This document shows positions 1 through 10,139 of a DNA stretch of 64,000 nt, piece after piece (position 1 is the first letter of the stretch; every line of letters begins with the position of its first letter). Position numbers and translations under genes: made by a program. Source of the DNA: Diprion similis. Its lineage: Eukaryota; Arthropoda; Insecta; Hymenoptera; Diprionidae. The notes under the pieces were generated by a model. That model made no database searches. It was not told where the DNA came from and was given only the letters and a program-made list of their open reading frames with translations. The DNA lies in the NCBI RefSeq assembly GCF_021155765.1, contig NC_060111.1, positions 8,927,981-8,991,980 on the forward strand, given 5' to 3'.

Positions 1-689
1 TATTTATTTTTTTTTCAATATAAAATGAAACAGTGAATTTTTGTTGTGTTGAGGGTTTTCACCCCAAAGCGTTGAAACACTGTGACACTGCGATGGGGGG
101 GGGGGGGGGGGGGGTAAGAGAGTTCGGGAAAAGGACGTCTCAGGCTATCGACGTTGCAGTAGCGTGGCGTGCAGGACGCGCCATAAAAATCTAAGGAAAC
201 TTGACGGGAAGAAATTCTTGGCAAAGTTTGTCGAGAAGTTAAAAAACCGTAGTTATGTTTATGTATGTGGGGCTCGTGGGCGTTATCTCAGTGGTGTGTA
301 TTTGAGAACGAAGTTCGTCCGGTTTATTTGCTGGGATGCTCCGTGTCTCCGCACAACGGGAAAGAGAAACGAAAGAGAAACGATCGAGAGACGCAGCGCC
401 GTCGGGGAATGAAGTAGGTACCATGCAGCGTCGCGACGCCAGATCGCGCGTAACGCTGAAAAACCGACGCCAGCTAGCGCGGCGCCCGCCTGTCTAGCCA
501 ATATTTTACTGTCTTTTCCTCACTCTTCACCTATTATGCACGCAGTTTTTTTTCACCAGCCAGGTCGGAAAATGCCAGATATATTCACATTCCGAACGTG
601 TATGTACATAATTCGATGATCGAAACGTGACGACCTTCCTAATTCGTGCGACACGCAAAGAGAAGAGATTTGTTGATGCAACTCATATG
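1..689. other. Gene-less left edge, CpG-rich around 410-500
   Basis: No convincing coding frame is visible. The stretch holds a 20-base G run (95-114) and a CpG-rich patch at about 410-500 with several CGCG words. Such a patch can mark a promoter or 5' UTR of a gene lying outside the window, but no TATA box, initiator or splice-supported exon was found. Confidence 0.4.
95..114 (+). repeat. Poly-G tract (20 G)
   Basis: An uninterrupted run of 20 G residues. Homopolymers of this length are prone to sequencing and assembly length error and can form G-quadruplexes. No gene context is visible. Confidence 0.95.
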
Positions 690-1040
690 TATTATAACCC
701 TTTAATTCACGCTGGGACGCTCGACGTCCCACCTTTTTTGCAACTTTACAAGATATTTCTAACTCTTAAAAATATGAAATATATTTATTTAGTAATCGCA
801 AAAAATAGCACATGTAAACAAATGGTCGAAATTCATACGCCATATTGGATCCACCATTTTGAGTTTTCTAATTTCGAGTTCAGATTCCTAATCAGTGACC
901 CCAAAAACTATATAACTCTTAAAATTTATGTTCGCCATATTTGATCCACCATTTTGAACTTTCAAGTTTAGCGTTTAGATTCATAATCAGCAACCGTAAA
1001 AGCCCATGTGTGCAAAATTTTAAGTGAATCGCATATAAGG
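690..1040 (+). repeat. Tandem dispersed repeat, period about 93 bp
   Basis: Two adjacent copies of a unit beginning CGCCATATTgGATCCACCAT are seen at about 838 and 931. Both continue with an A/T-rich stretch and then a diverged AGATTC.TAATCAG motif. The segment before them (690-780) looks like the lead-in of the same element. Units of this kind are dispersed in some insect genomes, but that is recalled and was not checked. A weakly similar, more decayed stretch occurs around 6380-6560. No coding potential is seen. Confidence 0.6.
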
Positions 1041-1059
1041 AAAAATGTATGCATGAAAT

Positions 1060-2040
1060 GGTTAATTGACGAAATACCAAGTAATTGTGTACAAACCAAG
1101 TGTTTTTCACTTTTGTATTTATCTTTAAATACCATGTCCCTTCATTTAAAAGGAAGTCACCCTGAATTCTTCGACATGCATTCAAGCGCCCGTATCTCGG
1201 TACTTACAATTAGCGCCTGTAACCAAATGATCAACCATGAATTACACTGTGAATATGACCAAAAATAGGTGCCTGTTTTTCAAAGTAAATTTTTTCGCCA
1301 AAAGTAAATATCAGTCTGTATTTTTCTGATTGGTTGCAGGACGATGTCTATTAATCAACTAAGCTGATCCTCGTATTCTCGGAGTTTCTACTGTCTTACC
1401 CTGTACCGATCGATGTCTCGCTACAAAAATACCGACAAAAAACTTCGAAAATACTTATTTGTGTTACAATATTTATGTACCATTTACGTAATAATGAACC
1501 AAGTCTACTCATTTGCGGACGTATAGCCATGACTTTCAAATTTTTTACTCTATTCCTTTAATTTCTTCATTTCGTTAAATAACTGCGTCTTGGCACCATC
1601 ACCAGCTGTCGTGACTCCGTATGTTTTATTGACAGATAAAGTTATAAATCTCAGTTTTTGATGCTATAAACAGTTTGTTCTCTACCTACGGAGAGGGAAT
1701 ACAGGTTCTGTAAACCACCTCCATCAACAACTCGACTGCATGCGGGTTTTATAAGCACTAGTGCTCATAAAATATTCTCGATTTTGAAAGGAGGTAGTAC
1801 AGAAAATAGGATATTATGTAGCATGTTCGCATGTAGGGACTTCTTGACTCGTATGAATTTCGCCTCGCCCTCGGTTCGTGCGGCACTTTACGTTCGACAA
1901 GAAATCCCTATATTCTGCGACCTTGCCACAAAAATAACTACTTTGAGTCCGTGTATAATTGATACAAGGCTAATGCAAACCAACCTGAAAAGGAGAACCC
2001 ACTGAGACTTGTACGATCAAATGAACTTACCTTAAGTGAA
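1060..2040. other. Intergenic, nothing recognised
   Basis: AT-rich DNA with only short chance open frames. No splice-supported exon, RNA gene or clear repeat was recognised. Confidence 0.4.
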
Positions 2041-2045
2041 GTTCG

Positions 2046-4092
2046 ATCGCGATTATGCTGATCGTCTTGTCCAAATAGATCACTAGGCAGTAACGCCAGT
2101 TGCTCAATCCGCCACAGATTTCAAAATCCACTCACGGGCAGAGCCGATCCCCCAAAACCCCATTACATTTGAAAGCCACCAAATTGCATGGCCAATGTAT
2201 CAAAGAGGACTGGGAATAAAAGGGTGGATTTGATCTATTCGGTGGTCGGTGCCGCTGACCTGACTTGAAAATATCAAATCGTGACGTCATAAATACGTGC
2301 AGCGCCTCTGAACGTTGAACGGTGAACTAAAGCCGCTGATTTCATTGGCTTGTTCTGTTAGATCCAACCAATGATGTCAGTTACAGATCGAAACATACTT
2401 CTTGTGGACCATAAACGGGCTGCTGTCACATGAAAAACGCGTATACGAATCGAGCCATGTTTACAAAAAAATAATTGATAGTATAAGTTTTCCCGGATAA
2501 CGTGTGTGCTTTTGTACGTGTGAATCTCCCTGGCGAGGGTGAAAGAAATTGTCGAACAGTGCAATCAGTGAATATTCAACATGCGGTAGCTCCGATCGGC
2601 CATGTTTGTTGTCGCGTGATTTTATTCACTTCATCATTCTTTATTATAAACATTATCAGCGATTTGCCGGAGCAGTGACTGAGAATCACACGTGCACTAT
2701 TATTCAAGCTACGATTTAAAATATTTCCGAGTAAGATTCATACTCTCGTTATCGCAGGATTCGTATAGGCTTTTTCACCCAATTTCCCCGCTTCTGACGT
2801 CACGAAATATATATATGACATGCCAGGTCAGACACATATTTTTTAACAAACAATTAATAAACTGAATTAATAATAGATCTAGATACGTCAGTATTTACGA
2901 TCACAGATCGGTTATAAAAATGAGCAGCCACGCTGTACTTCGAGGACCAGCCTACAGCTTTACGAATTACCTCGATATTCGCACTTCTACGATATACTGC
3001 TGAAGTAACAGCGTATCTTGCACTATGTGATCCAAAAACGGCAACATCGATGCCACTTTCGGTCAACCATCGTACTTTTCAACCATCTACTACTTGTTTG
3101 GGTCGACGCGACTCGATGTCGTTTCTTGTACGTTGAAAATAAGATGTCCTCATTTTGAGGCTGTACTTGTGCCGAGCGTTTGATATAATGGTCCAAAACC
3201 GTTGCAACACACAATCTCGGTTGTTAATTAAAAAACGGGCAGTTCTAACAACGGCAATCAAATAAATCCTTGGTGACAGAGCAGACTCGATTTGCAGGTT
3301 CAGCTGGGGTTCTGGAGAGACGGCAATTTCCAATTTTCGGAGATTTTGCTTCAAGATCCTGCTTCGGATCTTTCGGAAAGCCATCTTGCAAGAATTTTTG
3401 TCCACCGCTCCGCCATTGCCAAGTGAATATCAAGACCGAGTTGATCGTATTTCGCCGGATCATCGCCGAGCGAACCCGAGCTCCGTCGGTGCTGGCTTAC
3501 CACCAGCCGCTGGCTGTTTTACCGACGCCTCAGAACGTGACGGATCTCGCAGATTCCGTTGAGAGGTCTCGATTAGAACGTGTCATTCGTCTGTGTTTAA
3601 CAGCGACACGCTCGCAGTTCTCTTTATCAGAACTACCTGAAACGTCACTCGAACGTGCACGACGCGATCTCGAACGTGTGCTGCGTCACGATTTCAAATG
3701 TTCTCAACGCGAATGGCCGTCGATAGGACAACAATAATCTGTCCTCATTCCAGACGACGTAATTTGTCCAAAAACGGGCCCCCCATCGAAACCTCTCGTC
3801 TCCGATGACTCCTCGACGATTCTCTCGATGATAAACCCATATTTATGCATTTAGCAAATGTTGAAACACTCGAAAAGAATACTTTTCACCACAACTTATT
3901 TATTAGGAAAAACGTGATTGTCACGGATCACAGAGAAAAACGTAATGACGTTGTGGGGGATCGGCTCTGCCCTCTATGAGTTGAAAGTTGAGTGGATTGA
4001 TTTTGAAATCTGTAGCGGATCAACCAACTGGCGTTACTACTTATCCTACTTATTGATCTAGAGGACAAGACGACGCGCGACGCAGCATAATT
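2046..4092. mobile_element. About 2.0 kb inverted-repeat element with a tyrosine-recombinase relic
   Basis: The segment at about 2046-2160 is repeated, inverted and imperfect, at about 3945-4092. Both arms, in the same orientation, contain ATTATGCTG, CGTCTTGTCC, GTAACGCCAGTTG, CAGATTTCAAAATC and GGCAGAGCCGATCCCCCA. The arms are about 115-150 bp, and the right arm carries small insertions. Between them, on the minus strand, lies a broken tyrosine-recombinase domain. Inverted repeats plus this type of recombinase fit a shortened DIRS-like element best; a Crypton fragment inside another element is an alternative. No clear target-site duplication was seen. Confidence 0.6.
2857..3220 (-). pseudogene. 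Tyrosine recombinase (DIRS/Ngaro/Crypton type), frameshifted fragment
   Basis: The minus strand encodes the C-terminal catalytic part of a tyrosine recombinase in two overlapping frames. The first frame (about 3214 to 3080) carries a CVATVLDHYIKR-like stretch, DILFSTYKKRH and a SRWLK motif. The second (about 3066 to 2857) carries SGIDVAVFGSHSAR, where HSAR supplies the HxxR motif, then KAVGWSS, then HFYNR with the presumed nucleophile tyrosine. In intact relatives these blocks are continuous; here the frame changes near the sequence ATGGTTGACC. The N-terminal half and any reverse transcriptase or RNase H were not found in a continuous frame. Strand breakage and rejoining would be the ancestral role. 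The copy looks dead. Confidence 0.6.
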
Positions 4093-4099
4093 ATAGGGT

Positions 4100-4680
4100 T
4101 GATGAAATACAAAATGCCAGTGGTACCGCAAAATTCAATTTTACCTGCATTGTAACATCTCTTCAAGTATTTTTTATTTGAAATACAGTAACGTAATGAA
4201 CATCCGCATTTCAGACCAGAAGCAAAACAATTATGTATTGTAATGAATAACATTCATGAATTACAAAAGCACTTAGGTGATGAATCCTAGGTAGTTGCAG
4301 GAGAGAATGCTGCACCTTCAGACCAAAGATTCGAACTATGCTGTTTTTGGATTCGGAAAGATAAAAATGTACTATGAATGAGGTATCACTGTGTAATATT
4401 AGCGCAACAAAACGTAAACCTAAGATCAGTGATGAGAATTTGAAATAAGAGTGAGATATTGATCTAAAGAGTATAGAATCAAAAGTAATTGTAAACCATG
4501 AATACGTACTGCCGTACCAATACTTATAATCACAGAAGTGGTAACTTGTTTTCTTGCTATTGTGAGATAATACAGCTTTTAATTTTCAAGTTTCTCCGTC
4601 TCTAAGAGTTATATTTCAAGTGGAAAAATTCTCGAATTACTTATTGATATCATAAAAAAGATAATTATTAAATAATCACA
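4100..4680. other. Intergenic, nothing recognised
   Basis: AT-rich stretch with no credible coding frame, RNA gene or repeat seen. Confidence 0.35.
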
Positions 4681-4689
4681 TGGTAAAGA

Positions 4690-6001
4690 CAAAAAAGGGA
4701 AACCGAAGCGAACGAGATTCCCTTCGTTGGCCAGCGAGTCGCAGCCTCGCTACACCAGCGACTCGCCACATCACAAACGTGGAGTCACGACGAGTCCAAC
4801 CGCCTATCAGCGTCCCGCGACAGTAGAAATCGACGTAGCGATAAGCTAGATTTAAGAAATACGTAATCATAGAACCAATGAGAACTGGGCAATATCGCGA
4901 ATCGTAAAGCGGATGTTCAAAACTTCCAGCTAATCACTCTTGTATTGGTTGCGATACAGATAAGAGTTCTCGTTTGAGAAATCGAGAGTGCCTATTTAGA
5001 GGAATTAAGAAAAAATTATCTGTTGTGACGAAGCTACCTTTTGTTGTAGAAATACGAAGAATTTTGTGAATTTTCAATCTAGTGACATAACAGTAAGCCC
5101 TAATTGTAATTTTGCGATCGAATTTCAAGAGAAGTAGTCGCGATAGTCCGAATAACGGCTAGCCACCTTGATGATTGAGGTGTCGAAACGTGCTCGAAAT
5201 TGAGTTACCGATCTTCTTGGTTGGTGGCCGTAGCTTGAGTTTTCGCGATAATGCGAGTCAATTTTATTTGTTGTACAGTTGGAGTAGAGTTCCAGGTTTG
5301 AGGTAAAGTCAATTTTGTAGTAGATTGCGTGCAGCCCAATTCCGCTGCACGGGGTCTAGTAACGTTCGTGTGTTTTGAAAGTGTCACCTTTCGGTTAGGT
5401 CGTGTCTTCCGGTGGGGGAGCGGCCGGTTTAGCAATATTGTTTTCTTTTTTTTTTTGTTGGAACAATATTCAACTTGCGGATACGTCGCCATTAGTATTT
5501 TTAAGTTTAGGATCGTCAAATTAACAATTGACTTCTTTGTTTAGTTTTACTATTGAGTATTTTGTGATTAGTGCATTAAGTATTAAGATTTTTCTTTGGC
5601 GTCGTTGCGAAGAGCGCATCAGCGGTTGTTCGTAAGTTTGTTATTTAACTCTGGCGAGTGTTGCCATCGTTAGTTATAAGATTTGATCTTGTTCTTTATT
5701 TCTTTTTGGTGTTTGGCGAACAGCACCGGAGTTGATGAATTAGCACCAGAATTCAGTTAAGAACGATCGTGGCTAGTGTGATCGAATAAGTAATTATCAG
5801 GAAAAAAACAGTCCACTGTCGACAATTTTTCGAATCAGATCAGCCATATTCGTAGGAAGTGTTCGTGCGCCGTATAAAAATTACAAACTATCCCTGTTCA
5901 TTCTTGAACGGCAACTCTGTTCACACGTAGACGTCATAGTATTTTCCCGGGTAGTACTAAAGAAGTATTCCAACGTGTATTACAATATTTATTCAACTAC
6001 T
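4690..6001 (+). promoter_or_regulatory. CpG-elevated segment with TATA-like box; possible plus-strand gene start
   Basis: Base composition is less AT-rich here and CpG words are more frequent than on either side (for example 4700-4830 and 5330-5430). A TATA-like GTATAAAAA lies at about 5872-5880. About 125 bp downstream is a good-looking donor, TACTT|GTAAGTAT, at 6001. A short non-coding first exon from about 5905 to 6000 is therefore possible. No downstream coding exon was recognised, so this remains a weak promoter call. Confidence 0.25.
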
Positions 6002-6569
6002 TGTAAGTATAGAAGTATGTTGTCTAACAGATTGTTATTACAATTTTATAGGTCAGTGGTCGCAGTAAATTCCTACCTTATTGCTGTTAGTAAAATGTGC
6101 TTAAGTATGACAACTCGTGATAAGAATTGTATAGGTTAGGATTCACGCTATGACGTGCTATGTTCACAACTCGATTCATTTCACAAAATGTGATTCTCTG
6201 ATATTTCTGACTATTATGTGAACTGGCTGTGTGCTTTAATATAAGAGTGACTTACGAATGACAAATGTTACAATATTTCATTGATAATTTTTAATGGTCT
6301 GTATATGGCGCGCAAACACCTACCAAGATGGCTGCCATGGCTAATTCCCCTCACATCTTTCACCGCGCGCCTCGCAAAAAAATACTTCGCCACCATATCA
6401 GGTTTGCTATTTTTAATTTGCACATTTGGATATCTGATTCGAAAACAGAAACCTTAAAATCCTCGTATCCCCATTTTCATGCAAATCGCATTAAGTTAAA
6501 ACTTCAACAATCGGAATTTTGGATTCAATATTTGGAATATTCGAATCTCGAATTCAAATTTGGAAACAA

Positions 6570-9240
6570 CTGTTACGTCCTTCGAACCTCACGTCCCTTC
6601 AACTCTGTTCCCACACTCTTACAGCTACTTTACACCTTTTATCCTCTTCTTATTATCACCTACCAGACTCGGTTCCCACACCGAGTCATTAGTAGATTGC
6701 TCCCTTCACTGCTAGTTGCACAGGGCACCTGTTAAGCTGCAACTATTCTGTTCTTTAGACCCTTCTTCCCATACACTTTCTCTCAAGTCATATTTTTGCT
6801 ACGGTCAACATTTATATTCATCTCTCGTTCCAGAACCAAACTGAATTCTAACCTTTTCCCCCTTACGAACGATTTCTCCTCCACATCTTCTCATTGTACT
6901 CTTTAAATCTCTTACAACGAATCAATTATATTGTAACGTTCTCACGTTACAGAAGAAAATAAATAATAATATATAAATGAAAAAAATTAAATTTAACGGG
7001 TTCGTTGAGCGAGAAGAAATGATCCAACAGGACAAATGCTTTTATTGACGATACGTGTTCCTGGATATCGAAGTCAGAAAGAAGACTGTTTTTACAACAA
7101 TATTGGTTGACGCAGCAAGCTTACTCTTCTTTTAACACATGAAAGCTTTTATGCATCTTTTATCTATGATTACTACTAGATCAGAATGGGGGCAAATCTA
7201 ATGACGATGATCCACCCTTTGTAACAATATAATCAATCATTTCATTCCCTTAATACAATTTTACACTTTCTCAATTAATAAATCTAAACAAATATAGATT
7301 CCATCGAGATTCCATTCTAAAAAAAAAAGATATTTTTTAGTTTCTATGGGGGCTTCAATCTTCTTTTTTTTACAATAATTTGAAGTTGCAATTTTTTTGA
7401 AAATTTCTGTTTTGAAAAGTTACTTCCTACTACCTCAAAATGTGCTTTCATTCATTGCTCTGCGATGAATAGAACTGGAGATGATAATTATTACGTTAGA
7501 CTGCACGCTCATTTTTTGAAAAAGAAATATACTTCGTAATTTTCGAAAAAATTTGTTTTAGTCGAATGACAAGATATGAATCTTTTCTTTTGACGTACAT
7601 TTTGCGCAAACAAATATTCGATCATTTCAAAAAATACCAGGTCAAAAAACCTCAAATCTGTCCGGTTTGACGTGGGATTACTCATACATAGTGCAATGTT
7701 GGTACAAAAACCTAGTCAAGACTAGTGCCTGAGTAATTGGCAACTGCAACTTCCGTTCGCATATTTGTAAATTTGTCACTGTCACACCTTTCAGTGTGGA
7801 CTATAGTCAAGTTGCGTAATGCTACCGGTGATCATCAATTCTGCACAACGATGGAAGGCGCGTCTCATTCAACATAACTCAAAACCATTCATTTGTTAGC
7901 ACTGAGCCCCGCACGCAATCGCTGACGATGAGTGGGTGGAAACGATGAGAGTATATAATCTGTTTCCTAAAAATTTAACTACTAATTAAGGAAGTTCACT
8001 ATAAAAAGAGAAACATGCAGAGAAGAATTCTGAATTTTTTTAAAATTTTGTTTTTACGCTGAGCTCTCATGAAAGACGTAACAAAATACTGCCTTTGGAA
8101 TTTAAAATAATTCGTTAAGAGAAGAAAGTTGAACAAAGAACTATACGTCCAAACTGAAAATGATATATTCAGGACATCACATAAGATATTTGAAACGGTT
8201 TATTTACATCGTTTATCGAAGTGAATCTCCTTAGTTAATATGAAAATCGATTTAATTTTCTCGATGGTTTTATGACTACTAATCAACGTTCAAGGATTCC
8301 ACTTTTCAATTCACTTTAAACCCAAATACAGGTATTTCGAATTTTTATCGAAATGTTTTTAACGATGGTTTAGAATCGGAAGAATTCTTCTTCGTGAAAA
8401 ATTTGACACAATAAATCTCTCTCTATAAAATGTTGCAGGAAGGTGTTTTATTTTAACGAAAGTGTAATGGTCTGGCCTTAATATTCAATGAACTAAAAAT
8501 TCTCGGCCGTTGTCATCGCGAAGATTAAAAACTTGTATCGACAAAAAAGATATTTGCTTCAGAAGGGCCTTATTTAAAATTTTCAAATATCCTGGGTACT
8601 GGGAAAATTATTATGACTTTCGACACAAATCCACCTCCGTTGATTTATTATAAAGCACTGAAGATACGTCAAGAATTAATTTGGGGAAATTTTCAATTCG
8701 TTTCTTCAGTATAAGGAGAGTTATGTTTAAAAAATTTGCATTACATAAATTGTGCTCTCATTTCGGCAAAAAACGAAAATCTAAAATTATTTTAAAAGTT
8801 TCTTTCTCGATAATAACATTTTGAGAATCGACCCTCTCGCAGCTGCGAATATGAATCTCTCTGTTTCAAAATCACTATATTCAATCATTTTTTTCGTAGC
8901 ATTCAGTACTCAAAATAATCACGATGAAACATGTAATTTTTATACATAGCTCTCAGAGTTTTTGAATATTGAAAAAATTTCATCTGACATACACACAATT
9001 TTATAGAAAGTTGAATATTGTTGTTTTACTATCTTTCCTTTCAAATCTGATCATCAACCCACATACAGTTTCACCAATAAAATGTTGGTATGTACCTATT
9101 CTTGATACTATTTAAGTCGAATAATTTCAATATGGCTGATGGAACTGGTAACTAAGACTATAATAATCAGAGACGGAATAGAAGGGTGTGAATAAGAAAA
9201 TGATTAGGTACTATAAAGCTTCTATTGTAGATACATTCTA
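6570..9240. other. Intergenic, nothing recognised
   Basis: AT-rich non-coding DNA. Only short chance frames are present, and no splice-supported exon, tRNA or clear inverted repeat was found. Confidence 0.35.
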
Positions 9241-9248
9241 GTATTTAA

Positions 9249-9420
9249 GGGGACCCGGTGGCCTAGAATTTTCAAAAAATCGATTTTTTTTTTACATTCA
9301 GAACAAAAATTCTCCGTCAAATATTTCTAATTTTTTTTATAGACAAAATTTTGTTAAAAAAAGCTGTTTTCGGACTTGGAATTTTGACAAATCGCCATTT
9401 TGTCAATTTTTTGAAAGTGA
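9249..9420 (+). repeat. Dispersed repeat fragment beginning GGGGACCC
   Basis: The block begins GGGGACCCGGTGGCCTAGAA and runs into T- and A-rich sequence with CAAAAAATCGA. A second fragment with the same beginning (GGGGACCC, then AAATTCTAGCC) lies inverted at about 54752-54783. This looks like the end of an abundant non-coding repeat. The full element boundaries are not visible. Confidence 0.4.
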
Positions 9421-9669
9421 GTCAAAGAGTGATCGAGTATCGTGAGAGTGAAAAAGTGCGTCGATTATTGTTTTGTGCCGATTGATGTTAATTATCACGG
9501 CGATTTGGATTACGGGCTCTTGTGATTTTGCAAAATAGATCCTCTGAGTTAGGTGTAAATAAAGAATCGAACTGACGAAGATGTGATGTTCTGCAATCGA
9601 TACAATTTTGCAAAACAGCCTGAAAAGCAACTTTCGCCGCAAGAGTAAAACAAATAAATAAACTGTAAA

Positions 9670-10130
9670 ATGCTCCAAACCATTAGAAATCTCATAGAAT
9701 CTTATAAATCATTCGAAATCTATAAAATTTTGTTAATTCATTCAGAATCTACTGATATTTTCTGTATTTAAAATGAAATTTCTTTAAATATTTTAAATCA
9801 TTTGAAAACTAGTAAAACCTTTCAAAATCTTGGTAACATTTAAAACCATTTGAAACCTATGAGATAATGATAAATCATTATTCAATCAACCACTAGTGCA
9901 ATCGTTTTACATTAAATCTGTTGAAAACGTTTGAATCGTTGGAAATTTTCTGATATTATTTCTAAACTAGTAAAATCTTGTGAAATAAATATGTTGAAAT
10001 GTTATAAAATCAATTTGAAAATGCTGAAATAATTTAGTGTTACAAAATCTTCTAAGATCTGTAAAATCAGTTGAATCACTTGACATCTTGTAAAATCTGA
10101 TCAAATCAGTTAATACCTTGTGAAATATGC
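9670..10130. repeat. Degenerate short-period repeat, AAATC..TTGAAATCT type
   Basis: For about 450 bp the words AAATCATT, GAAATCT, TAAAATCTTG and TTGAAA recur at irregular spacing of about 20-25 bases, for example CATTAGAAATCTCATAGAA and CATTCGAAATCTATAAAA. This looks like an old decayed minisatellite. No reading frame is implied. Confidence 0.45.
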
Positions 10131-10139
10131 TATCTATCA

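Noticed and set aside
3270..3737. 155-codon plus-strand frame inside the inverted-repeat element
   Set aside because: It overlaps the recombinase-bearing side on the opposite strand, shows no recognisable domain, and its openness can be explained by CpG-rich composition.
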